A DNA stretch of 26,946 nucleotides from a virus, in the IMG/VR virus record IMGVR_UViG_3300035204_001654, positions 1 to 26,946 of that record; one strand, written 5' to 3'. Position numbers and translations under genes: made by a program. This document shows positions 15,290 through 23,311 of this stretch, one piece after another. Numbering within the stretch: position 1 is the stretch's first letter; each line of letters begins with the position of its first letter. The notes beneath the pieces were generated by a model. That model saw nothing but the letters and a program-made list of their open reading frames with translations, did not search any database and was not told where the DNA came from.

Positions 15290-16081
15290 TTACTCCTCTT
15301 CTTCCTCAGCGAATTTATGAATTTTTTTAATTAAGAATTTAACTAATTCTGACCTCATTATGTCTTCTTCCGAAAACTCAAATGTATACACCCCCATATT
15401 AACGCTTTCTTCGTCGGAGAAAATTTGAGATAGACCCTCGAACCCTCCCTGAACGTTTTCGTTTTTTAAGTCAGTTTGCATTGGGTCAGCTAGAATAAAA
15501 CACCTACATCCTTCTCCCATCCTAGTAAGCACGGTTATAATTTCCTTTATGGAGCTATTTTGAGCTTCGTCAAGAATTACGCACTTGTACTTCCAATTCA
15601 TCCCTCTTGCGAAGTTCACAGGAAACATTGAAACCCTTCCTTCGTTTTCTAGTTTTTCCGCCTTGCTTTCAGTTAACAATTCGTCAAGCTTATCGAGAAA
15701 TGGCAAATTATAAAACCTTAGTTTTTCGTTTGCGTCCCCCGGAAGATATCCCAAGCTTTTATCAGAGCTTTCTACGGCAGACCGCAAATACATTATGTCG
15801 TCTGCAGCCTTCATGTTTAAGAGCTGAAGACCACAATATACAGAAAGTAGGGTTTTTGCTGTCCCAGCAGGACCATTAACGAAAACAATATTAGTGGAAG
15901 GATCTAAAGCTACTCTAAAAAATTCTTTTTGCTTTTCGGTCCAAGGAAATTGATTGAGCTTAATTCGTCTTTTGATGGGATTAGCGGTTATTTGAGTTTT
16001 TTTCGCATTTGATTCAGACAGGTCTTCGGCCAGTTTTCTCCCTCCACGAATTTTTACTTTTGAAGGATCATGTTCTTTCAT
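15290..16081 (-). CDS. phoH: PhoH-family ATPase
   Basis: The 263-residue protein is a PhoH-like P-loop ATPase. Walker A is NGPAGTAKTLLS (69-80) and Walker B is CVILDEAQN (167-175). YLRSAVESSDKSLGYLPGD (98-116) and LADPMQTDLKNENVQGG (about 197-213) are characteristic PhoH stretches. PhoH proteins are common in marine phages and are thought to act on RNA, often as the ATPase partner of an RNase; their phage role is not settled. The C-terminus is a Glu-rich tail. The start overlaps the WbqC-family gene by 14 bases, and an A-tract/GTGTAAT motif lies 10 bases upstream inside that gene, suggesting its own promoter. Confidence 0.88.
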   Translation of the reverse strand: MKEHDPSKVKIRGGRKLAEDLSESNAKKTQITANPIKRRIKLNQFPWTEKQKEFFRVALDPSTNIVFVNGPAGTAKTLLSVYCGLQLLNMKAADDIMYLRSAVESSDKSLGYLPGDANEKLRFYNLPFLDKLDELLTESKAEKLENEGRVSMFPVNFARGMNWKYKCVILDEAQNSSIKEIITVLTRMGEGCRCFILADPMQTDLKNENVQGGFEGLSQIFSDEESVNMGVYTFEFSEEDIMRSELVKFLIKKIHKFAEEEEE

Positions 16082-16745
16082 TCTGAAAAAGATTACACTC
16101 TTTTTTAAGTAATGGATAATAAGATCTTGTGTTCATCAAAGAATCAATAAAAGAATATTTGCTTTCATAAGAGACAAAGTGGCTTAAATTTATGCCATTT
16201 TTTAAAAAAATATTTTTATTCAAGTTGTTTTTATAAAGCGAGTAATAGGTTGTTGCCCCTTCTTTTTTGCATATATTTAAGATTTTACTTTCTACGGACC
16301 CCTTTATATTTCCATATTTAACAGAAGAAAATGAAAACTCTGTATCACAACCAAGTGCGCTACACACTCTGAAGACGCTGTAGGCAGAAAGGTGACAGAC
16401 ATTGTCTACAGGCAATTGAATTATGCTTTTTACAAGGTTAATAGCTGCGGGGTAATTATAGCAATCGTTATGCTCTAAGTGAACCATCTTAATAAAGTGC
16501 CTTTTCCACTTTTCGCCTTCTTTGATTTTAATTTCTTTTATTTGAGATCGTTCTCCATCGTCTAAGTTATTTATTGGCACTCTAAAGTAATAGTCTTTTG
16601 ATTTTACTTTTAATAATGTTTTGTTCACCCAGCTTTTGTTATTGTAAAATACATCGTCAAGAAAAATGACTTTGTCCATTTTCTGGACTAAATCATAGTA
16701 AGATTTAGGCGGAAAGAAGTTTGGTTGTAAAATAGCCAGTTTCAT
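16068..16745 (-). CDS. WbqC-family protein
   Basis: The 225-residue protein matches the WbqC family found in O-antigen and polysaccharide loci. The signature start is MKLAILQPNFFPPKSYYDLV followed by MDKVIFLDDVFYNNKSWVNK, and later WKRHFIKMVHLEHN and LSAYSVFRVCSALG. WbqC proteins are linked by context to amino-sugar or amino-acid decoration of surface glycans, but their reaction is not firmly known. Length is typical (about 200-240). GAGGAG upstream of the ATG is a strong ribosome binding site, and it starts just after the oxygenase gene. It closes the glycan island before PhoH. Confidence 0.8.
   Translation of the reverse strand: MKLAILQPNFFPPKSYYDLVQKMDKVIFLDDVFYNNKSWVNKTLLKVKSKDYYFRVPINNLDDGERSQIKEIKIKEGEKWKRHFIKMVHLEHNDCYNYPAAINLVKSIIQLPVDNVCHLSAYSVFRVCSALGCDTEFSFSSVKYGNIKGSVESKILNICKKEGATTYYSLYKNNLNKNIFLKNGINLSHFVSYESKYSFIDSLMNTRSYYPLLKKECNLFQNERT
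16092..16106 (-). promoter_or_regulatory. Candidate internal promoter motif (GTGTAAT)
   Basis: The minus-strand sequence AAAAAAGAGTGTAAT lies inside the 3' end of the WbqC-family gene and ends 10 bases before the phoH ATG. It is the third close copy of the motif seen before the lipoprotein and tubulin-like genes. It could let phoH and the genes after it be transcribed apart from the glycan island. Coding constraint does not explain it well, since the A-tract and GTGTAAT match intergenic copies, but it could be chance. Confidence 0.35.
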
Positions 16746-16747
16746 AG

Positions 16748-17722
16748 CTACTCCTCGACATCAAAGAAGAACAGATGAAAAAGTCTTGAGTCTCCTAGGT
16801 TCGACCCAAAATATTCAGAGGCAGCGTGAATTAATTGCGCGTCCCAAATAACAAGTCTATTGAAAACATTTCCGATAACATCTACGGTTTCAAATTTGGT
16901 TTTGTCATAAAACCCAGCACTGAATATTTCAAATGTTAAGTGTTCTTTTGATTTATTTCGTTCTTTAACGACCTCGTCATTAGGCGATTCCCTTAGACCG
17001 TTAACCTTGCTTTTGTAAAAAGTTGTACCACATTCGGGCGGAGCGTCTGGGGTTAAGTACACAACAGCCGCATAGGATTGAGGGTCAACGTGATAAACTA
17101 TAGCATCCTCAGAAGTGCAAAACTGGAAAACGCCATTAGCTCCATGCTTGTCCCAATTGGTAATTTTTTTCTGAAGTAAATTCTCCAAGGCCTTTTTAAT
17201 TTCCTTCGGTTTGAAGCTCTCTTCAGTTCTTTGCCCTTTGTGATATTCTATATGTGGGCTGTAAGAGCTTCTTGATAATGCAAATTCTCTAACGGCATGA
17301 GGATTTTCGTAGAAGTTGTCTACGACAATTGCATTTGTGTCAAACGTTTTGTTTATTTTAAAGTTCGCTTCTATTTCCCTCAACTGACTAGAAACAGGTT
17401 CTTCGATCTTTTTTGCGTTCCTCCATTCTTCGTCGTGTAAAATCTGCAGAAAAATATCTTCTTTGCTTTTTATTTTTTTCGGCACGTTTATAGAAAATCC
17501 AGAATTTAAGAATTTTTTGTTGTTTTTGTAAAACTCAAACACATCTTTTCTTTCACCCTTGTATACGCCAGAAAAAGAGATGTCTTCGCCAGCAAATAAT
17601 CTTACGTTTTTTACATCAACAGAGTCCGAAGCACACCACCCCTTCACAAGAGTGTTATTGTCTTCGGAAAAAGAAATTTCGTCAACGTGAATCTTAACGT
17701 CTTTAATTAGCGATCCGTGCAT
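16748..17722 (-). CDS. 2-oxoglutarate/Fe(II) oxygenase with N-terminal glycan-associated domain
   Basis: The 324-residue protein has two parts. Residues about 5-100 resemble the small beta-sandwich module attached to many glycosyltransferases (VKGWCASDSVDVKNVRLF, ERKDVFEFY, SGFSINVP). Residues about 130-324 look like a DUF6445/prolyl-hydroxylase-like dioxygenase: AIVVDNFYENPHAVREFA, then YHVDPQSYAAVVYLTPDAP with the iron pair His211-x-Asp213, and VIWDAQLIHAASEYFG with the distal His299. Such enzymes hydroxylate proteins or small molecules using 2-oxoglutarate and oxygen. In this island it may hydroxylate a sugar, a glycan-bearing residue or a virion protein. The start overlaps the rmlB 3' end by 20 bases and has no strong ribosome binding site, so coupling is likely. 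Confidence 0.72.
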   Translation of the reverse strand: MHGSLIKDVKIHVDEISFSEDNNTLVKGWCASDSVDVKNVRLFAGEDISFSGVYKGERKDVFEFYKNNKKFLNSGFSINVPKKIKSKEDIFLQILHDEEWRNAKKIEEPVSSQLREIEANFKINKTFDTNAIVVDNFYENPHAVREFALSRSSYSPHIEYHKGQRTEESFKPKEIKKALENLLQKKITNWDKHGANGVFQFCTSEDAIVYHVDPQSYAAVVYLTPDAPPECGTTFYKSKVNGLRESPNDEVVKERNKSKEHLTFEIFSAGFYDKTKFETVDVIGNVFNRLVIWDAQLIHAASEYFGSNLGDSRLFHLFFFDVEE

Positions 17723-18656
17723 AGTGTTTTATTGTTTTTTTGAGGCCACTTTTTAGTTTCATTGAAGGTTTCCATTTTAATTCTTTAGATATTTTTTTGT
17801 TATTAATTGCATACCTAAAGTCATGCCCCAATCTATCTTTTACGAAAGAAATATATTCATTAGGTTCCTTTTTTAATATTTTACAAATCTCATGAATTAT
17901 TTCTAAATTTGTTTTTTCACACTCTGCACCCACTAGATAAGTCTCCCCTATCTTACCCTTGGTAAGAACTTTCCATAAAGCTTTACAATGGTCCTCTACA
18001 TAAATCCAATCTCGTATATTGTCCCCTTTGCCGTAGACAGGTATCTTACATTCATTTAACAAAGAGTCTACAACTGTAGGTATAAATTTTTCCTTATGTT
18101 GATTTGGGCCGTAATTATTACTACAATTAGAAATGGTTATAGGTAGGCCATGAGTATGAAAATAAGACCTTGCTAGGAAATCCGAAGCAGCCTTCGAAGC
18201 GGAATATGGATTTCTTGGGTCATACGGAGTATCCTCCGAAAACTTTTCGTCTCCTCTATCTAGGTGACCATATACCTCGTCTGTAGATACGTGATGAAAT
18301 CGCTTTGTTTTGAATTTTAAGGCCGCTTTGAGCAGGTTGTGTGTCCCGAGTACATTTGCCAATAAAAATGCGTCAGCGTCCAATATAGAGTTATCTACGT
18401 GTGTCTCTGCAGCGAGATGGACTACGTGTGTTATGTCGTGCTTGTAAAATGTATCGTACACTTTTTGATAGCACGATAAGTCGTATTTCTCTAAAAGATA
18501 CTTTGGGTGTTTGTGGATTTTTTTCGTATTTTCCAAAGACCCAGCGTAAGAAAGACAATCTACGTTAATGAGTTTGTAAACTTGTTTTTTGTCTATAACA
18601 TGCTCTATAAAATTAGAGCCGATAAACCCACATCCTCCTGTTACTAGTAAGTTCAT
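17703..18656 (-). CDS. rmlB: dTDP-glucose 4,6-dehydratase
   Basis: The 317-residue protein is an extended short-chain dehydrogenase of the RmlB type. It shows the NAD-binding TGGCGFIGSNF (6-16), VHLAAETHVDNS (79-90), the catalytic Thr125-Asp126-Glu127 in STDEVYG, the Tyr151-x3-Lys155 pair in YSASKAASDF, NCSNNYGPNQ and DWIYVEDHCKA. The reaction turns dTDP-glucose into dTDP-4-keto-6-deoxyglucose, the branch point for rhamnose and 4-amino-4,6-dideoxy sugars. The frame is open to 18689, but the start at 18656 matches the family start and follows the methyltransferase stop by two bases. No RmlA, RmlC or RmlD is in the window; the two aminotransferases and acyltransferases instead point to an amino-sugar product. 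Confidence 0.92.
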   Translation of the reverse strand: MNLLVTGGCGFIGSNFIEHVIDKKQVYKLINVDCLSYAGSLENTKKIHKHPKYLLEKYDLSCYQKVYDTFYKHDITHVVHLAAETHVDNSILDADAFLLANVLGTHNLLKAALKFKTKRFHHVSTDEVYGHLDRGDEKFSEDTPYDPRNPYSASKAASDFLARSYFHTHGLPITISNCSNNYGPNQHKEKFIPTVVDSLLNECKIPVYGKGDNIRDWIYVEDHCKALWKVLTKGKIGETYLVGAECEKTNLEIIHEICKILKKEPNEYISFVKDRLGHDFRYAINNKKISKELKWKPSMKLKSGLKKTIKHYARIAN

Positions 18657-18658
18657 TT

Positions 18659-19327
18659 TTATTTCTCGCATTCTATAAGAGCGCAACAACCGTTGACTCC
18701 TGCTTTACACCCTGCCGTGTACCACTCTTTTTCTGGGGTATATAATCTGTATTTTCCTTTGATCACGGTTTTCATGTTTTCTATTGCCTCCGCCCCCTTT
18801 TCATGTCCTCCTTGTTCATTATAGTAATCATGGGTAATAAAACAAAATTTATCGGCCGCAAGTTCATAAATTCTCTGGCAATCTTCTAAAGAGATGCTAG
18901 CGTCATTAAATACAAAATCAATACCACTTAGCAAATCCTCACTCATTAGGAAGTCACTACTCCAAGTATTTGGATTTATGTTGATTCTTTCTGCCTCCTC
19001 ACAGTCAATTTTAAGAAACATATCTATCTCTGATATGTTGTCGTTTCCCCAGCTTACTTCGTCGCAAGTATGAATAACTGCCCCAACACCTTTTGTGGCG
19101 AAAGACATGGCGTAGGCTGTGTTTCCGACCCAAGTTCCTATCTCTAAGATTTTTTTAGGTTTTCTTTCTATACATAGCAATTGCAAAAATTTACAATCCG
19201 CCGAACCTGTTGTCCCGTTCCCTTGGCATGCCTCACTACACTTTAAATGTATTGGTAGCCAGCTATCAAACACTTCGTTTAATTCTTCTTCGTGTTTATC
19301 CAGCAGATTTTCTATTAGAGTTTTCAT
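18659..19327 (-). CDS. SAM-dependent methyltransferase, O-methyltransferase-like
   Basis: The 222-residue protein has a class I methyltransferase core: KILEIGTWVGNTAYAMSFAT (59-78) is the SAM-binding motif, HTCDEVSW is the acidic second strand, and IDFVFNDASISLEDC (about 135-149) is the strand-4 region. The N-terminus (about 1-50) is helical with several Cys (SEACQGNG, ADCKFL) and could cover the active site. HDYYNEQGGHEKGAEAI follows. It resembles sugar or small-molecule O-methyltransferases and class I enzymes that cluster in glycan loci. It starts one base after the preceding glycosyltransferase stop with no clear Shine-Dalgarno, so it is coupled. The acceptor is unknown; methylation of a sugar is the likely role. 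Confidence 0.72.
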   Translation of the reverse strand: MKTLIENLLDKHEEELNEVFDSWLPIHLKCSEACQGNGTTGSADCKFLQLLCIERKPKKILEIGTWVGNTAYAMSFATKGVGAVIHTCDEVSWGNDNISEIDMFLKIDCEEAERININPNTWSSDFLMSEDLLSGIDFVFNDASISLEDCQRIYELAADKFCFITHDYYNEQGGHEKGAEAIENMKTVIKGKYRLYTPEKEWYTAGCKAGVNGCCALIECEK

Positions 19328-19328
19328 T

Positions 19329-20024
19329 CTAATACTTTTTAATTAGCGATGGTTGCTCTCCGTAAGAAAAGAATTCATTTCCACGCCAATGGTTAACAAG
19401 GCCGGGTAAAATGGAAATTTTTATATTGTTTTGCATCCTCCATAAGACTTGCGGAAAAGAGATTTGATCTCGTGAGGAAAAACGACATATTATCTCCCAC
19501 CACATTAACCCCATTTGATGAGTGGCATTATTATTCTTTCTTACGAAGCAGGCTAACTCATATAAGCCTTGGTCTTCGGGGAATTTTATTGATTCAAGAT
19601 ATCTTCTCTGCTGGCCAATTAGGGGAGGGTGTTCCATCTTTAGTTCAACTACTTTTTGCATTTCGTCGTACACGCAATTTCTGTCAGAGTGTTTAAATAC
19701 GGCTATGTCGCTGTCTTTTAAATATTCTTCACAAATTACGTGGGGGTCTTTAATAACCGTCTGACCAGAGTCTACCCAAACATGAACATCATAATCCGGT
19801 AAAAATAAATTTGGTAATATTTTGTATATCTTTGCATTTCTTCTGTAAGACCATGTTAAGTCATATGTAAAATCGGGAGACACAATTTGATTCCATCCCA
19901 AAGAATCGTTATGCTTCCTATCTAGGAAAGCGAAATAGTCTACCTCGTATTCTCGCTCCCACATGCTTAGTGAGCGCAAATCACTTTCACTTCCGAAGAG
20001 ACTTGTTAATACTGCTATTTTCAT
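19329..20024 (-). CDS. Glycosyltransferase-like protein, DUF616/TOD1-type
   Basis: The 231-residue protein begins with a strand MKIAVLTSLFG and includes WSYRRNAKIYKILPNLFLPDYD, then VHVWVDSGQTVI (80-91). Asp85 sits in a DSG that replaces the usual DxD. These features match the DUF616 group of GT-A-like proteins as I know it (VWVDG/S plus a long helical segment with HxxR). YVNK-type acceptor motifs are not visible. The C-terminus has VLWRMQNNIKISILPGLVNHWRG, fitting the family's end region. The gene begins by an ATGA overlap with the acyltransferase stop. Donor, acceptor and even transferase activity are inferred from family. Confidence 0.62.
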   Translation of the reverse strand: MKIAVLTSLFGSESDLRSLSMWEREYEVDYFAFLDRKHNDSLGWNQIVSPDFTYDLTWSYRRNAKIYKILPNLFLPDYDVHVWVDSGQTVIKDPHVICEEYLKDSDIAVFKHSDRNCVYDEMQKVVELKMEHPPLIGQQRRYLESIKFPEDQGLYELACFVRKNNNATHQMGLMWWEIICRFSSRDQISFPQVLWRMQNNIKISILPGLVNHWRGNEFFSYGEQPSLIKKY

Positions 20025-20614
20025 TTCGCTGGCACACCCTTTACTGTTACTCCGTCTGGAACATTCTTTGTCACAACTGCCCCCGCGCCAACTGTAACAC
20101 TTTTTCCTACGCGAACATTAGGCAAAATCGTAGAATTTGTCCCTACGAAGGTATAGTCTCCTATGTTGCAGCCCCCTAATAATACAGCGCGAGGAGCTAT
20201 TTCGCAATACTTCCCCACGGTGCTATCGTGATGTATTTGAGCTCCAACGTTGAGGATTAATCCGTCTCCAGTTGACGCGTCGGGTTCGATTATTGCGTTC
20301 TCTAAAATTATGTTACCTTGTTTTATGTTGGCTAGTCGGCTTACGCTTGCTTTCTCTGATATTATATTTTGCATTGGTAGCCCGCTGTATCTTTCTCTTA
20401 TCTCTTCTCTAATCTTGGTCCCTGCAACCGCCACGGTCACACTATCGAACTCTTTTTCATTAACAAAATAAATTACTTCTTGGCCTAAGAAAGGGTGTCT
20501 ATCAGTTAGTGTCGTTTCATCGTGAAATTTAAAATCAAAATCAAAATCTACCAAAGTCCCGTAAATTTGTTTGGCAAAGCCCCCGCAACCAATTATTAAA
20601 ACTTTTTTATTCAA
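20021..20614 (-). CDS. NeuD/PglD-like sugar O- or N-acyltransferase
   Basis: The 197-residue enzyme has an N-terminal Rossmann-like domain (NKKVLIIGCGGFAKQIY) and a C-terminal left-handed beta-helix with hexapeptide repeats (ENAIIEPDASTGDGLILNVG, HHDSTVGKYCEI, IGDYTFVGTNSTI, VRVGKSVTVGAGAVV) ending in GVPAK. This is the PglD/NeuD layout, which transfers acetyl or another acyl group from CoA to an amino sugar. I place the start at a TTG (20614-20612), one base past the preceding stop, with GAGGG upstream; the ATG at 20665 would add 17 non-homologous residues and overlap the upstream gene by 50 bases. Together with RmlB and the aminotransferases it fits acylation of a 4-amino sugar. Confidence 0.82.
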   Translation of the reverse strand: MNKKVLIIGCGGFAKQIYGTLVDFDFDFKFHDETTLTDRHPFLGQEVIYFVNEKEFDSVTVAVAGTKIREEIRERYSGLPMQNIISEKASVSRLANIKQGNIILENAIIEPDASTGDGLILNVGAQIHHDSTVGKYCEIAPRAVLLGGCNIGDYTFVGTNSTILPNVRVGKSVTVGAGAVVTKNVPDGVTVKGVPAK

Positions 20615-20615
20615 T

Positions 20616-21716
20616 TTACATGCCCTCGGTGTGTATGTTAATGTCCATCCTGTTATAGTAGTCATCTATGTCACGCGCCATTTGTTTAGATGACGCAGAC
20701 AATTCTAGCGTTTGGTTAAAGTAATATTCTTCACCCTCCCAAGAAGAGGGGCAACATGCCGTCCAATGATACGGGTTCGGATTGGAGGCATTGCTAATGC
20801 CATGCTGCGTTCTCAAGTACGCGTGAAAACCTAAAAGCGATTCCTTGATTTTCGCACTTCCCATGACAATCGGATTAGTCAAATAAAAGTCGCACAATTT
20901 ACTAATCGTATCATAACTAGAAACACAACAATGCAACAAGTAAGTATTACGGAAATTTTTAAACTTATCAGATGACGTAAGTAAATAAGGAAGTATGTTC
21001 GTACCCGGTTCTAGCGCTCCAATATTTGTCGTCAATTCTTGCATGGCGATAGACATTCCGACTTGTAGTTTTTGGGAAGCACCAAGACTCCATAACTGTT
21101 TGTATCGTTTCGCAAATTCACTTGTCAATTCTTCTTTCATGAAAACTACCCCCGGATTATAAAAAGGGCATGCAAGTTTTTTCCCAGTTAGGTGATAATC
21201 GCTTGCCCACGAATTATCTGAGCATACAAATCGGGATGACGGATGTTTAAAGCTAAATGTATTACATAAATCTAATATCAAGGAATCGTAGCTCTCTTGA
21301 GTTTTGCAAACGTTTGTGCACCATTCGTACATGCAAGCAATGTCATACTTAAGTAGTTTTTCTATTTGGAGGTTGTTGGTCGCTACCATGTCGCAATCTA
21401 TAACCAATCTGTGTGTGCCCCTTCGATTGAGCTGTAATGAATATGATGCCGATCTAGATAACGAGCATGTTTCGGTTTCAATCTCTGGTTTTACATAATA
21501 TAAATCTATGTTTAAATCATTTAAGATCTTTGTCGTTTCTTCGTCTATGACTGAAGTGTAAATAAGATTTATTCTATATGGGAAATCCCAATTCCATCGG
21601 ATCGAACGTACTGTAATTAGTACTTGCTCCAATGTAGAATATCTTTTTCGATAAAACTCATGGTCAAAGCTACAGTCCAATACAATATTTATAAAATAAT
21701 TTGTTTCCTTATTCAT
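20616..21716 (-). CDS. Glycosyltransferase, GT-A fold
   Basis: The 366-residue protein has an N-terminal GT-A-like core: INIVLDCSFD, VRSIRWNWDFPYRINLIY (41-ish to 53), and HRLVIDCDMVATNN with Asp107-x-Asp109 as DxD. YMEWCTNV-like Cys/Trp residues follow, then YNPGVVFMKEEL, typical of the acceptor-side loop (here YNPGVV). The C-terminal third is rich in Cys, Trp and aromatic residues (HWTACCPSSWEGEEYYFNQ). The fold resembles GT8-type enzymes, but the family is not certain. It overlaps the next aminotransferase by ATGA. It may add the amino sugar to a lipid carrier or protein. Confidence 0.65.
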   Translation of the reverse strand: MNKETNYFINIVLDCSFDHEFYRKRYSTLEQVLITVRSIRWNWDFPYRINLIYTSVIDEETTKILNDLNIDLYYVKPEIETETCSLSRSASYSLQLNRRGTHRLVIDCDMVATNNLQIEKLLKYDIACMYEWCTNVCKTQESYDSLILDLCNTFSFKHPSSRFVCSDNSWASDYHLTGKKLACPFYNPGVVFMKEELTSEFAKRYKQLWSLGASQKLQVGMSIAMQELTTNIGALEPGTNILPYLLTSSDKFKNFRNTYLLHCCVSSYDTISKLCDFYLTNPIVMGSAKIKESLLGFHAYLRTQHGISNASNPNPYHWTACCPSSWEGEEYYFNQTLELSASSKQMARDIDDYYNRMDINIHTEGM

Positions 21717-22339
21717 TCTATCGTCCTACAATCTTTAAAGACGGGAAAGCTTGTTAAATCCCTGTATCCACCAACCTCCCCTTGGTCTTGTTTGTTTCGT
21801 GGGTAATTCTGAAATAAAGCTAACCCACGTATGGCTTGCTCGGGGGTCATGTACATGTTCCAACCAAGAGTTTCTATATTGTCCTCTTTGTAAAATTTTT
21901 CGCTTCTACCTTCGTACCTAGCTTTCCTAAACCAATCTAAAGCCTTTTCGTCGTCGGTCAATATCATTCCGCCTTTCCCTATCGGTAAAAGTTTTTTTAT
22001 GTGAAAAGATAAACACATAAAAGAATCTTTTATATACATTCCAGACGTTAATCTTTTCGCTGAATCATATATGGGGTAAGGTTTTAGTTTATAAATTCCA
22101 GACCAATGATTAGTTATATCTGTCTTATCAAAGATAACTTCTGCACCACTATGGATAACGCTCATAGGCACAGAAAGATATGTCTTACTCGGAATTGTAA
22201 TTTCTTTAGCTTCTAAATATTTGCAACACAAAAATAAAGCATTTGTACAGCTATCGACAGAAACAGCGTAAGGCGCTCCCGCGTAGCTTGCGATTTCTTC
22301 TTCGAACATTTTAACTGATTTATATGGGCTATGAATCAT
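21713..22339 (-). CDS. Short DegT/DnrJ-type aminotransferase (copy A)
   Basis: The 208-residue protein matches the first half of a PLP-dependent sugar aminotransferase (DegT/EryC1/StrS/WecE class): EEEIASYAGAPYAVSVDSCT, ITIPSKTYLSVPMSVIHSGA, PYPIYDSAKRLTSG with Asp92 for PLP, and SFHIKKLLPIGKGG, where Lys116 would form the Schiff base. It ends after NMYMTPEQAIRGLALFQN, which fits the family's mid region, so about 160-190 residues of the usual C-terminal domain are missing. The stop is overlapped by the next gene (ATGA), so no lost frame follows. It lies opposite copy B (24536-25135) and may be a heteromer with it. The reaction would be amination of a 4-keto-6-deoxy sugar nucleotide, if still active. 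Confidence 0.8.
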   Translation of the reverse strand: MIHSPYKSVKMFEEEIASYAGAPYAVSVDSCTNALFLCCKYLEAKEITIPSKTYLSVPMSVIHSGAEVIFDKTDITNHWSGIYKLKPYPIYDSAKRLTSGMYIKDSFMCLSFHIKKLLPIGKGGMILTDDEKALDWFRKARYEGRSEKFYKEDNIETLGWNMYMTPEQAIRGLALFQNYPRNKQDQGEVGGYRDLTSFPVFKDCRTIE

Positions 22340-22354
22340 AAGATCGGCATTTGG

Positions 22355-23311
22355 TTAAACATCTAAATAATCACTTTTCCAAAAGTCAATATCCAACCAT
22401 TCTTCCGCTAGTTTATGACAGCTTATGGAGGGTTGAATTGTGCCTATTTTTTTGGCCTCATTGTTTATCTTTTTTATTATATCTTCAAAAGAGTTGACCT
22501 TCAGAAAAATGTCAAAATTATAGAAATCATCAAACATTGGATCTTCATAGGAATAAATAGGTTCGTATTGACCACCTCGCCAAGCAACGAAACAATTTTC
22601 CCTCATAGCGTTGCATACTATGGTTTTTCTCCCCATCAACCCAAGTTCTGCCGCGGTAGTTATAGCGCCTCCCACTGTTAAATTTAAATTCAAAAAACAT
22701 TTATCATAGTAATTTTCCTTTAAGTAAGATTCGTCATGATAATCTTCTCTTTTCGCATGAGTCGTTGTTATCAACTCGTAAGGGACACTGTCTTTGATTC
22801 TTTGTATAGTTATCGCGCATTGAGGGGTGTGTTCACAGAAGCCTGAATGGTGATATATTTTATTCCCCAATTTGCTAGGCGTAAAATTAGAAAAACATTT
22901 CATCTTTGGAAAAACTTTTTTTACTTTAACGTGTTCTGGGATATAAAAGGGATGTTCGCCCATGCTTGCATATATATCATGATTTTTTTGTAATCGAAAA
23001 TTTCGTTTAGCATTTACTATGCATAAATTTTTAATATCGAAAGGATACATGAAGCTACAAAAGCTAACAAGATCGTGGGGACTAGCTGGAAATATTATTT
23101 TATACGAATCGGGAGAAATTTGGCAATGCTCCAAAAGCGTCTCAATGCCCCCACCACGCGTGTGATCAGCATCTATAAAGCCGGAGGTGCCGAAAAATAA
23201 AATATGACCGGCGTCACCAGAATAGCTTCTAAGATTATTCCTTTTTAGAAAGGACTCTTTGAAAGCCTCCATGTGTGGACTAACCCACGCTTGTTCGACT
23301 CTATCGCTCAT
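22355..23311 (-). CDS. Glycosyltransferase-like protein, GT-B type (copy A)
   Basis: The 318-residue protein is a paralogue of the protein at 23718-24539. Shared stretches include YKIIFPASPHD, LGNKIYHHSGF, NYYDKCFLNLNL, ELGLMGRKTI and KIGTIQPSISCHKLAEEWLD. The LMGR and ExG segments near the C-terminal domain recall GT-B donor-binding regions. No DxD is expected in GT-B. There is no signal peptide. Its start overlaps the GNAT stop (ATGA). With 15 bases to the aminotransferase copy A it belongs to the same transcript. Family placement is by eye and moderate; it could be another sugar-nucleotide enzyme. Confidence 0.6.
   Translation of the reverse strand: MSDRVEQAWVSPHMEAFKESFLKRNNLRSYSGDAGHILFFGTSGFIDADHTRGGGIETLLEHCQISPDSYKIIFPASPHDLVSFCSFMYPFDIKNLCIVNAKRNFRLQKNHDIYASMGEHPFYIPEHVKVKKVFPKMKCFSNFTPSKLGNKIYHHSGFCEHTPQCAITIQRIKDSVPYELITTTHAKREDYHDESYLKENYYDKCFLNLNLTVGGAITTAAELGLMGRKTIVCNAMRENCFVAWRGGQYEPIYSYEDPMFDDFYNFDIFLKVNSFEDIIKKINNEAKKIGTIQPSISCHKLAEEWLDIDFWKSDYLDV

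Noticed and set aside
18657-18689. Longer RmlB start at 18689
   Set aside because: It adds 11 residues before the conserved MNLLVTGGCGFIG start and overlaps the methyltransferase gene.
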